Shown here piece by piece: positions 26,388-34,355 of a stretch of DNA of 64,000 nt (its first letter is position 1; the number at the start of each line of letters is the position of its first letter). The stretch is from Pilimelia columellifera (GTDB taxonomy: Bacteria > Actinomycetota > Actinomycetes > Mycobacteriales > Micromonosporaceae): positions 62,001-126,000 of the forward strand of contig NZ_BAAARY010000001.1 of the NCBI RefSeq assembly GCF_039532605.1, in the 5' to 3' direction. Position numbers and translations under genes: made by a program. The notes below the pieces were generated by a model. That model had not been told where the DNA came from. It made no database searches and saw only the letters and a program-made list of their open reading frames with translations.

Positions 26388-28253
26388 ATGACCGGCGATG
26401 CCTCCGCCCCGCGCGTAGCGTCCGACCCCAGCCACGAGGCCGGACCGGGCGATCCCGCGACCAGGGACAAAGCGTCTCGCCGGGCGGCCCGGCTACCGCG
26501 CCGCCCGGCGAGCCTGGATCCGCGCGAGTTGGGTTTCACGCCCCGCGGACCGGTGCCGTGGCTGGCGCCGTTGCTGCTGTTGAGCACCGGGCTACGGTCG
26601 CTGCTGGCGACGCTGTTCGGGGCGTACCTGGACAAGCGGGAGTTGCAGAACTCTCTGCCGTCGGACATTCACCACCAGCCCGGCGACGGTGGCGAGCTGT
26701 GGTTGGACTATGTCGCGGACCTCGGTGACGGCTTCGACGCCACGTACTCGGTGGCGTACCTGTTGGCGCAACCCGAGTTGGTCGTCGACGGGCAGCGGCT
26801 GCCGCGCGGGCATGCGCTGGTGCTGGGCGGCGACCAGGTTTACCCGACGGCGAGCATGGACGACTATGAGGACCGATTCAAAGGGCCCTACCGGTCCGCG
26901 CTGCCGGTTCCACCGCCGTCGGGGCCGCGGCCGACCATGTACGCGCTGCCGGGCAACCACGACTGGTACGACGGCCTGACCGCTTTCCTGCGGGTGTTCG
27001 TCCGGATGAGGACCGGGTCGGTGGGCGGATGGCGGACGGAGCAGTCGCGGTCCTACTTCGCGGTCCGACTGCCCGGGGACTGGTGGCTATACGCCATCGA
27101 CGAGCAGTTCGGATCCTACCTAGACGATCCGCAGTTGCGGTACTTCGAGCAGGCTGGCGGACAGCTACGGTCCCATCACCGGGTGATTCTGGCGACCCCG
27201 TCTCCGTCGTGGGTGAAGGCAAGCGACCGGCCGGACGCCTACGACACCCTCGACTACTTCCTCCGCACGGTGATTGCTCCGACCGGGGCGAGCGTCCGGC
27301 TCATCCTGGCCGGCGACCTGCACCACTACGCCCGGTACCACGGCCCCGACCGGGAGCTGATCACCTGCGGCGGGGGCGGGGCCTACCTTGCCGGCACGCA
27401 CCAGCTGCCGTCGACGGTGACGGTCCCCTCGCCGGATGCCATCCGGCCCGACCACAGTCCGCCGCGGACGTTCACGCTCGCGGGCGCCTTTCCGACGGCG
27501 CAGCGGTCCCGCCGGTACGCCTGGGGCGTGGTGGCCCGGCTCCCGTGGCGCAACCCCGGCTTCCTCACCATGCTGGGCATCCTGCACACGCTGTGGATGC
27601 TTAGCATCGCCGAGCTGGTAGTAGGACCGGGCGACGGCGAGGAGCAACGGCTGTTCAGCATCCCGGCCGGCATCATGCTGACCATGATGACGCTGGCGAC
27701 GGTCCTGTTCGCCAAGCCGCCGAGCACCGGCGCCCGGCGGACCGCCAGGCATGTGACGCTCGGTCTGGCGCACGGGGTCGCGCACCTGGCGCTGGGGCTG
27801 GGCGGGGCGTTGCTGTGGACGCGACTGCCGGTCATCGACTGGGTGTGGCCGCTGCCGCCCTTGACGGCCGCTGCCGTGTACGGGCCGGCGCTGGGGGTGC
27901 TGGGTGGGGTGCTGGTGGCGGTGTATCTGCTGGTCGCCAGCCTGTTCCGGGTCAACCTGAACGAGTTGTTCGCCGGCCAGGGGATCGAGGACGCCAAGTC
28001 GTTCCTGCGCCTGCGGATCACCGACGACGGCACGCTGACGATCTACCCCCTGGCCGTCGACAACGTCTGCCACCAGTGGCGCCCGCGCCCGGACGACCCC
28101 GCCGACGCGCCCTGGCTGGCCCCCGCCACCCCCCTGACCGTCCGGCTTGCCGAGCCGCCCATCGTACTGACCCCGGGCGGGCCGGCCCCGGGCGAACCAG
28201 CGGGCACTGCCGCTCAGGCCGGGGTGTCAGCGCCGGCCGGCCGGGACTCGTAG
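26388..28253 (+). CDS. Membrane-associated calcineurin-like phosphoesterase
   Basis: The 621-residue protein starts at ATG 26388. A soluble metallophosphoesterase domain (residues about 110-350) shows metal-binding motifs LGGDQVYP, ALPGNHDWYDG and LILAGDLHHYARYH. Afterwards come about five hydrophobic helices (residues about 385-525) and a cytoplasmic tail. A first hydrophobic segment occurs near residue 50. The substrate is unknown. It is the first chromosomal gene beyond the element array and converges on ricT with a 40-bp overlap. Confidence 0.8.
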   Translation: MTGDASAPRVASDPSHEAGPGDPATRDKASRRAARLPRRPASLDPRELGFTPRGPVPWLAPLLLLSTGLRSLLATLFGAYLDKRELQNSLPSDIHHQPGDGGELWLDYVADLGDGFDATYSVAYLLAQPELVVDGQRLPRGHALVLGGDQVYPTASMDDYEDRFKGPYRSALPVPPPSGPRPTMYALPGNHDWYDGLTAFLRVFVRMRTGSVGGWRTEQSRSYFAVRLPGDWWLYAIDEQFGSYLDDPQLRYFEQAGGQLRSHHRVILATPSPSWVKASDRPDAYDTLDYFLRTVIAPTGASVRLILAGDLHHYARYHGPDRELITCGGGGAYLAGTHQLPSTVTVPSPDAIRPDHSPPRTFTLAGAFPTAQRSRRYAWGVVARLPWRNPGFLTMLGILHTLWMLSIAELVVGPGDGEEQRLFSIPAGIMLTMMTLATVLFAKPPSTGARRTARHVTLGLAHGVAHLALGLGGALLWTRLPVIDWVWPLPPLTAAAVYGPALGVLGGVLVAVYLLVASLFRVNLNELFAGQGIEDAKSFLRLRITDDGTLTIYPLAVDNVCHQWRPRPDDPADAPWLAPATPLTVRLAEPPIVLTPGGPAPGEPAGTAAQAGVSAPAGRDS

Positions 28254-29062
28254 GCGCGGCGCGATCCGCAGACCTCGGACAGGCCGCACCGCTTCGTCGA
28301 ACCGTCGGAGACCTGCCGGACGGTCACCGTCCCGCTCGGGGGATGACGGGAGACGACCTTCGCGGACCCGTCCGGCGTCTCGACCCGCTGGCCGGCCGCG
28401 GGGTAGTCGCCGCCGTCGGCGTACAACGGGTGCTCGTACTTGAGGCAGCACATCAGCCGGCCGCACGCGCCGGAGATCCGCATCGGGTTCAGCGGAAGGT
28501 CCTGTTCCTTGGCCATCCGGATGCTCACCGGCTCGAAATCGGTGAGGAACGTGGCGCAGCACAGGTCCCGCCCACAGGAGCCGATGCCGCCCTGGACCCG
28601 GGCGGAGTCGCGGGCGCTGAGCTGACGCAGCTCCACCCGGTGTCGCAGGGTGGCGCCGAGGTCCCGCACCAGGGAACGGAAGTCGACCCGGTGCGGCGCG
28701 GTGAAGTAGATCGTGGTCCGCGCCGAGGCGTCGCTGGTGGCCAGGAGGTGGTCCACGCCGACGATTTTCATGGGGAGGTCGTGGTCCCGGATGAGGCGTT
28801 TCGTCGCGACCTTGGCCTCAGCCTTGGCGCGGCGCAGCAGCTCGTCGCGCCGCAGCTCCGGCTCGCCCGCGATGCCCACCAGGCGGGGGAAGCCCGCGGT
28901 GTCCTCCTCAACCCAGCCGGCCGCCCATACGCACTCGGCCACCTCGGGGCCCTCGTCGGTGGGCACCAGGACGCGGTCGCCGACCTGCGGCCGGAGGTCC
29001 CCGGGATCGAGGTAGTACAGCCGCCCGTAGCGGTTGAAGCTGACCGCGCACAACATGCCCAT
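28214..29062 (-). CDS. ricT: PSP1/RicT-family protein
   Basis: The 282-residue protein has the PSP1 core with two conserved Cys clusters (GSCGRDLCCATFL and SGACGRLMCCLKYEH). It also has KIVGVDHLLATSD and a C-terminal segment on charged loops. In Bacillus, RicT (YaaT) forms an Fe-S-containing complex affecting RNase Y and sporulation; the role in actinobacteria is less clear. It lies near holB and tmk, as in many Gram-positives. Confidence 0.85.
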   Translation of the reverse strand: MGMLCAVSFNRYGRLYYLDPGDLRPQVGDRVLVPTDEGPEVAECVWAAGWVEEDTAGFPRLVGIAGEPELRRDELLRRAKAEAKVATKRLIRDHDLPMKIVGVDHLLATSDASARTTIYFTAPHRVDFRSLVRDLGATLRHRVELRQLSARDSARVQGGIGSCGRDLCCATFLTDFEPVSIRMAKEQDLPLNPMRISGACGRLMCCLKYEHPLYADGGDYPAAGQRVETPDGSAKVVSRHPPSGTVTVRQVSDGSTKRCGLSEVCGSRRAYESRPAGADTPA

Positions 29063-29092
29063 CCCGCAAGCCTGCCACTTGCCGGTGGCGGC

Positions 29093-29749
29093 TCAGGGGC
29101 GGGACCCGACCACCCGGACGCCGTCCGCCCAGACGACAGCTGACGGGCTGCCGAGCGGCGCGTACTCCACCCGTCGCCCCCACGCCTCGATGAGGCGCTG
29201 CCCGTCGTCGTAGACGGCCGCGAGCGCCCCCAGCACCTCGGCGGCGATGTCGGCCGCCGCGCTGACCACGTCCAGGTCGGGGCCGGCGTTCCCGGTGAGC
29301 GTGACCGCCTGGGCCGATCCGATGACCCGGCCGAGGGTGCGGGCCAGTTCGGTGCGGGCGGTCACCATCCACGCGGCGATCGCCTCCCCGTAGGCGACGG
29401 TGTCCCCCATTCGGGCGGCGGCGCCGTCGTCGATCTGGGTGGCGAGCGCCCCGGCGCGGTGCGCGTACGCCTGTGCGGCCGGGCCGGACCAGGTCGGGGA
29501 ACAGCTCACCGCGTGGTGGGTCGCCGCGTAGGCCTCACCGAGCGGGCCGAGGTCTCGGCGGGCCGAGGCCAACGCCCCCGGGCGTAACGCGACGACCGCG
29601 GCCACCGCGTCGACGGGGAGCGCGCCCAGCTCGCGCAGCAGGGGACCGACCGCATGGCCGGCGGGCACCCCGGCGTGGCGGATCACGCTCTCGACCTTGT
29701 GGAGCATCGGCCAGGCGGCCTCCAGGACGAGGTCCAACGCGTCCATCAC
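29093..29749 (-). CDS. Hypothetical helical protein, possible WXG/EspG-like
   Basis: The 218-residue protein is Ala-rich and almost all helical, with the segment WSGPAAQAYAHRAGALATQID, a W-x-G-like turn followed by A-x-x-Y. This is reminiscent of WXG100-type proteins, which form helical hairpins and are secreted by type VII systems. It overlaps the upstream gene by 4 bp. The identification is tentative; it could be a toxin-related N-terminal domain. Confidence 0.5.
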   Translation of the reverse strand: MMDALDLVLEAAWPMLHKVESVIRHAGVPAGHAVGPLLRELGALPVDAVAAVVALRPGALASARRDLGPLGEAYAATHHAVSCSPTWSGPAAQAYAHRAGALATQIDDGAAARMGDTVAYGEAIAAWMVTARTELARTLGRVIGSAQAVTLTGNAGPDLDVVSAAADIAAEVLGALAAVYDDGQRLIEAWGRRVEYAPLGSPSAVVWADGVRVVGSRP

Positions 29750-30249
29750 GTCTCCCGACGTCCGAGCAGAGCGCTCGCGGCCGCGTCGACGTCGGCGTAG
29801 GCGGCCCCGGCCCGACGCACCACCGCGTCGAGTTCGGTGAGCTGCTCGATCGTTTCGCCGATCTCGCGCTGCCGGGCGAGCAGCGTCTGGCTCCAGTGTC
29901 CGAACAGCTCACGGCCCAACGCTCCGGCGCGGCCGCCGTGGTCGCCGCCGAAGTCGACCGCCGAGCCTTCTGAGGCGGCCAGCCGGGGCGCAGCGGCGGC
30001 GAGCCGGTCGCCTGCCTCGCTCAGCGAGTCGGACACGCTGATGAGGTCACGGACGGCCAGGGTGTGCGAGGCGGCCGGGGTGTGCGAGGCGGCCGGGAGA
30101 CCGTCGGTCGGCACGGGCTCGGCGATCCTGTCGCCGGGCGGCGGGACCGAGGCGGCAGCGCCGAACCCGGGCGGATGCGGGGCGAGCGCCTCGAGGTCGG
30201 CCAACACCGGCGTCCGTGGCGGCAGGCGGTGGGTGTCGCTACCGGTCAT
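29746..30249 (-). CDS. Hypothetical helical protein
   Basis: The 167-residue protein starts MTGSDTHRLPPRTPVLADLE and has a Pro-rich N-terminus, then two long amphipathic helices (VSDSLSEAGDRLAAAAPRLA and LLARQREIGETIEQLTELDA). ATG 30249 falls inside the end of the upstream YbaB-like gene, so the two are coupled. It looks like a helical hairpin of the ESX type. Family not assigned. Confidence 0.5.
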   Translation of the reverse strand: MTGSDTHRLPPRTPVLADLEALAPHPPGFGAAASVPPPGDRIAEPVPTDGLPAASHTPAASHTLAVRDLISVSDSLSEAGDRLAAAAPRLAASEGSAVDFGGDHGGRAGALGRELFGHWSQTLLARQREIGETIEQLTELDAVVRRAGAAYADVDAAASALLGRRET

Positions 30250-30577
30250 GCTGTCCACGCAGGACCCCCTTGAGCGAAGGGAACTCACTGAACACGTCCC
30301 GCCATAGCTTGTCTCTGGCCCACCTGGCGCCGTCAACGGCCGCGGTGACGGCTTCCAGAACCGAGGAGGCGAGTTTGTCCCCGCGCGCTTCCCGGGTGAA
30401 CCGGATACCGGTGATGTCACCGGCGGCGGTCACCCGGACCTCTACCCACCCGTCGGCCGAACGAACCGTGACCTCCAGCCGCGCCGCCGCTCCGGCGAAC
30501 TCGGCCTGGCGCTTCTCGATCTGCCGGTGCCGCTCGAGAGCGTCATCCAACCAGGACTCGTCAATCTCCACCGGCAT
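30239..30577 (-). CDS. YbaB/EbfC-family nucleoid-associated-like protein
   Basis: The 112-residue protein has the YbaB-like pattern: helix (ALERHRQIEKRQAEFAGAAA), then strands VTVRSADGWVEVRVTAAGDITGIRF and a C-terminal helix (LASSVLEAVTAAVDGARW). Divergent members of this family are encoded beside WXG-type genes in actinobacteria. It may be a chaperone or DNA-binding partner; the sequence does not decide. It is the first gene of a three-gene operon. Confidence 0.7.
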   Translation of the reverse strand: MPVEIDESWLDDALERHRQIEKRQAEFAGAAARLEVTVRSADGWVEVRVTAAGDITGIRFTREARGDKLASSVLEAVTAAVDGARWARDKLWRDVFSEFPSLKGVLRGQHDR

Positions 30578-30703
30578 ACCGCAAGACCACCCTTTCCAGC
30601 TGACGACAACACGTCAGCGACCGGTGACGGATGACGCTCAGTCCCCCGGTTGGGCACGGTACCTGGCGAATGTGGCCGCAGTCGTCACACTGTCGGCTTT
30701 CGG

Positions 30704-31900
30704 TCAGCCCCGCCAGAGCGCGAGCGTCATCGCCTCGGCGGCGATCCGCGGCTTGACATTGGCGGCGATCGCCGCCCGGCAGGCCAACACGGCCTCCAAC
30801 CTACGCAGGGCGCTCTCCGCGGACCAGGCGGCCGCGGCGCGGGCGGCCGCGGCGGCGACCTCGCCGTGCACCTGGGGGACGTCGGCGCGGAACTGTCGGG
30901 AGAGGACGTCGCGGTAGAACCCGGCGAGGTCGACGAGGGCGCGGTCGAGGGCGTCGCGTTGGGCCCGGGTGGCGCGGGACTTCTGACGCCGCTCCAACTC
31001 TTTGAGCTGACCGCCGGCCCCACGAATCGCGCCGGCGGCGCCCCGGCCGGTGCCGCCGGCGCCGAGTGCGGTCTCCAGAGCGGAGCGTTCCGCGCCGTCC
31101 GTCTCGGCCACTGTCGCGGCTGCCTCCGCCTCAGCGGCGGCGATGAGCGCGGCGGCGGCGTCGAAGCAGGCGCCGACGCCGGTGAGCTGTTGCGGGATAG
31201 CCAGGACGGCGGCCTGCCGCTCCCGGGCCGCCGGGTCGCTGGCCAACCGGCGGGCACGCCCCACATGGCCCTGGGCGGCCGCGGCGGCCCAGGCTGCCCG
31301 GTCGGCGGGGATGCCGTCGCGGCGGGCGAGCACGGCGGCCACGTCGGCGGCGGCGGGCTGGCGCAGCGGGACGACCCGGCACCGGGACCGGATGGTCACC
31401 GAGATGTCATCGGGGTGGGTGGACGGGGCGCACAACAGGAAGACGGTTCGCGGCGGCGGTTCCTCGATCGCCTTGAGGAGGGCGTTTCCGGCGGCTTCGG
31501 TGAGCCGGTCGGCGTCCTCCACCAGCACCACCTGCCAGCGTCCGCCGGATGGGGCGCTGGCCGCCCGCAGGATCAGCGCGCGCATCTCGCCGACGCCGAT
31601 CGACAGCCCTTCCGGGGCGACGACCCGCACGTCGGCGTGGGTGCCGGCAAGGGTCGTGTGGCAGCCGCGGCAGGTTCCGCAGCCGGCGCCGGTGTGGCAC
31701 TGGAGCGCGGCGGCGAACGCGCGGGCGGCCACCGACCGGCCGCTGCCGGGTGGCCCGGTGAAGATCCAGGCGTGGGTCATGGCGGCGGTGTCCCCGGGCT
31801 CGCCGCGCAGCAACGCGGCGGCGGACGAGGCGGCGGCGGCCAGTGTGGCGACCACCTCGGCCTGGCCGACCAGATTCTCGAAGACCGGGGCGCCCATCAT
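30704..31900 (-). CDS. holB: DNA polymerase III subunit delta'
   Basis: The 398-residue protein has the clamp-loader delta' features. These are a P-loop-like GPPGSGRSVAARAF with Arg in place of Lys, four Cys forming a Zn site (CHTGAGCGTCRGCH), WQVVLVEDADRLTEAAGNALLKAIEEPP, and the SRC-like segment in TIRSRCRVVPL. The delta' subunit is catalytically inactive for ATP but organises the clamp loader. ATG 31900 overlaps the tmk stop by 4 bp, giving coupled translation. Downstream come the YbaB-like operon and ricT. Confidence 0.9.
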   Translation of the reverse strand: MMGAPVFENLVGQAEVVATLAAAASSAAALLRGEPGDTAAMTHAWIFTGPPGSGRSVAARAFAAALQCHTGAGCGTCRGCHTTLAGTHADVRVVAPEGLSIGVGEMRALILRAASAPSGGRWQVVLVEDADRLTEAAGNALLKAIEEPPPRTVFLLCAPSTHPDDISVTIRSRCRVVPLRQPAAADVAAVLARRDGIPADRAAWAAAAAQGHVGRARRLASDPAARERQAAVLAIPQQLTGVGACFDAAAALIAAAEAEAAATVAETDGAERSALETALGAGGTGRGAAGAIRGAGGQLKELERRQKSRATRAQRDALDRALVDLAGFYRDVLSRQFRADVPQVHGEVAAAAARAAAAWSAESALRRLEAVLACRAAIAANVKPRIAAEAMTLALWRG

Positions 31901-34083
31901 CGGACGCCCACGGCGGGGCCGGAGACGTCGGCGGCGGCGAGCACCTCGCCGACCCGGTCGCGGATCCGCTCCGACAGCTTGTCGCGGTCGGCGGCGGCGT
32001 CGATGACGAGGTACCCGGTGGGGTCCTCGGCCGCCCGGTCGAGGAACCCGTTACGGACCCGTTCGTGGAACGCCACCGACTCGGCCTCCAACCGGTCCGC
32101 CGACCCGCGCGACGCCACCCGCGCCAGCCCCACCGCCGGATCGATGTCGAGCAGCACCACCAGGTCGGGGGTGAGGTGGTTGGTGGCCCAGGAGGAGAGC
32201 CAGGCGAGGTCGGCCACGGCCAGTTCCCGGCCCGCGCCCTGGTAGGCCAGCGACGAGTCGACGTAACGGTCGCTGATGACGATCTCCCCGCGCTCCAACG
32301 CCGGCCGGACGACCGTCGCGACATGGTGCGCCCGGTCGGCGGCGTACAGCAGCGCCTCCGCCCGCGCCGTGGGCGCCGGCGCGCCGTCGGGATGGTCCAG
32401 CAGCAGCGCCCGGATCTGGGCGCCGATGCGGGTGGCGCCGGGCTCGTGGGTGACGGTGACGGCCCGACCCTGGGACCGCAGCGCCTCGGCGAGCGCCGCG
32501 ACCTGGGTCGACTTGCCGGCGCCCTCGCCGCCTTCGAAGACGACGAACAGCCCGGTCGTGACCGCTGGCGGCGTCATCGTCAGCGGGCGCCCGCGCATCG
32601 ACCACCAGAGGTCGGCCAGCACCGGGACGCCGGGCTTGTCGTCCATCTGTCGGAACGCGCTGATGCCGGCGACGACGCTCACCACGCCGGCGACCAGCAA
32701 CAGCACCCGGGTCGACGACAGCGACACGTCGACCACGCCGATGTTGACGCGCCGGGAGCCGGCGACGCCGGCCAGGGTGGCGGCGAGTCCGATGGCGAGC
32801 ACGAGCACCGCCCGGGTGGCGGTCTGGATGAACGCGAAGACCCGGCCCCGGACGTCGTCGCCGACCTCGCTGCCGAGCAGGGTGGTGCCGGCCAGGAACG
32901 CCATTCCGGCGCCGGCGCCGACGAGCACCGCGCCGATGAGGGCCATGGACAGGTGGATCGCCAACGCCAGGATGAACACCGACGCCCCGGCCAGCACGAT
33001 GCTCAAACCGAACCAGCGGCGACGCGACAACGCACGGACGAGGGCGGGGCCGGCGCCGATGCCGATGCCCAGGCCGATGAACATGGCGCCGAACAGCAGG
33101 TAGAAGGCGGCTTCGCCGGCCGAGAGGGATCGGGCGAAGAACGGCGCGGCGCCGATGACGACGCCGGCGCAGGCGAACGCCCCGAGGATGCCCAGCACCA
33201 GGCCGCGGACCAGCCGGGTCGTGCCGATGTACTTCCAGCCGTCGATGAACTGCCGCAGCATGCTCTCGCTGTCGCGGGGCGCGGCGCTGGCGCGTCCGCT
33301 GATCTCCTTGATGCCGTAGAAGACGACCACGGCGAGCGCCAGCCGGGAGAAGGCGTTGAAGTACATCGACAGGCTGGCCGCTTCGGCCCAGGTCGGCGGG
33401 GTCGGCACGGCCGAGCGCAGCACCCGGTCCAGCGCCGACAGCCCCAGCGCGGCGGCGACCGGGGCCAGTCCGTAGGTGGTGATGAGGGTGAGCTGGTTGG
33501 AGGTTTCGAGCCGGCTCCGCGGGATGAGGTTGGGGACCGCCGCTTCCTTGGCCGGGATCCACACCAGGGTGATGCTCTCGATGAGGAAGGTGGCGATGCC
33601 GGCCCAGCCGACGGTCGCCACGGCCGAGCCGCCGAACAGCGGCACCAGGGGGATCGACAGGAACAGCAGGAACCGCAGCAGGTCACAGACGACCATCGTG
33701 TAGCGACGGTCCCACCGGTCGGCCAGGACGCCGGCGATCGGGCCGAGGACCAGGGCCGGGAGCAGCCGGACGACGATGAGGGAGCCGAACGCGACACCTT
33801 TCGCGGCGTCGCTGTCGACCTGGGCGGAGGCGAACGTCGCGGTGGCCAGCAGGCCGAGCCAGTCGCCGAGCGAGGCGACGCCGAGGACCATCCAGAGCCG
33901 CCGGAAGGGGCGGATCCGCAGCACCGAGCGCAGGGCGGCCAGGCCGCCGAGGTCGACCTGGTTGGCGGCGGAGGGGGGCGCGGTGGTGGCACGGGGCCCG
34001 CTGGCGCCGTTGTCCTCGCTGGCGTTGATGTCCGTACCCCTTAGTGAATCCGGACCGCACGTGCGCGCGGTCGCGGCAATCAC
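31897..34083 (-). CDS. tmk: MFS transporter-like / dTMP kinase fusion
   Basis: The 728-residue protein joins a 12-helix major facilitator-like part (residues about 50-490) to thymidylate kinase (residues 503-728). The kinase has P-loop FEGGEGAGKST, THEPGATRIGAQIR, SDRYVDSSLAYQG and a lid with Arg/Asp. Similar MFS-Tmk fusions are known in actinobacteria. Tmk converts dTMP to dTDP for DNA synthesis; why it is tethered to a transporter is unknown. The predicted start is a GTG at 34083 with no good RBS; an alternative downstream start is possible. It is coupled to holB. Confidence 0.85.
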   Translation of the reverse strand: MIAATARTCGPDSLRGTDINASEDNGASGPRATTAPPSAANQVDLGGLAALRSVLRIRPFRRLWMVLGVASLGDWLGLLATATFASAQVDSDAAKGVAFGSLIVVRLLPALVLGPIAGVLADRWDRRYTMVVCDLLRFLLFLSIPLVPLFGGSAVATVGWAGIATFLIESITLVWIPAKEAAVPNLIPRSRLETSNQLTLITTYGLAPVAAALGLSALDRVLRSAVPTPPTWAEAASLSMYFNAFSRLALAVVVFYGIKEISGRASAAPRDSESMLRQFIDGWKYIGTTRLVRGLVLGILGAFACAGVVIGAAPFFARSLSAGEAAFYLLFGAMFIGLGIGIGAGPALVRALSRRRWFGLSIVLAGASVFILALAIHLSMALIGAVLVGAGAGMAFLAGTTLLGSEVGDDVRGRVFAFIQTATRAVLVLAIGLAATLAGVAGSRRVNIGVVDVSLSSTRVLLLVAGVVSVVAGISAFRQMDDKPGVPVLADLWWSMRGRPLTMTPPAVTTGLFVVFEGGEGAGKSTQVAALAEALRSQGRAVTVTHEPGATRIGAQIRALLLDHPDGAPAPTARAEALLYAADRAHHVATVVRPALERGEIVISDRYVDSSLAYQGAGRELAVADLAWLSSWATNHLTPDLVVLLDIDPAVGLARVASRGSADRLEAESVAFHERVRNGFLDRAAEDPTGYLVIDAAADRDKLSERIRDRVGEVLAAADVSGPAVGVR

Positions 34084-34355
34084 TGTAGCGGCGGTCGCCG
34101 ACCCGGCCGGCCGGACGTCTTACCGGATTTAATTCTAAATCAGGCATTACGTTCGCGTATGGTGCCTTCGGTCGCCGGATCGATACCGCCGAGGAGTCCG
34201 CGCATCTCGCGCAGCCGGGGCCCCGCCGAGCGGGTCCGGCTGGATGAGGCGGCGGCGCAAGAGCCGCCAGCCCCATATGCGACGGCGGCGACCCAACCGG
34301 CGGCGATACGATGCAGCGTTGCCTATCGCCGACCGGTCCCCGAGAGGAGTCGCAG

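Noticed and set aside
31843..34044. A long open frame on the plus strand opposite the MFS-Tmk gene
   Set aside because: It is rich in Gly/Arg/Asp/Gln with no domain and mirrors the high-GC coding strand of a well supported gene.
34084..34355. T-box riboswitch upstream of ileS
   Set aside because: Actinobacterial ileS genes often have one, but I could not find a convincing T-box sequence or antiterminator pairing here.
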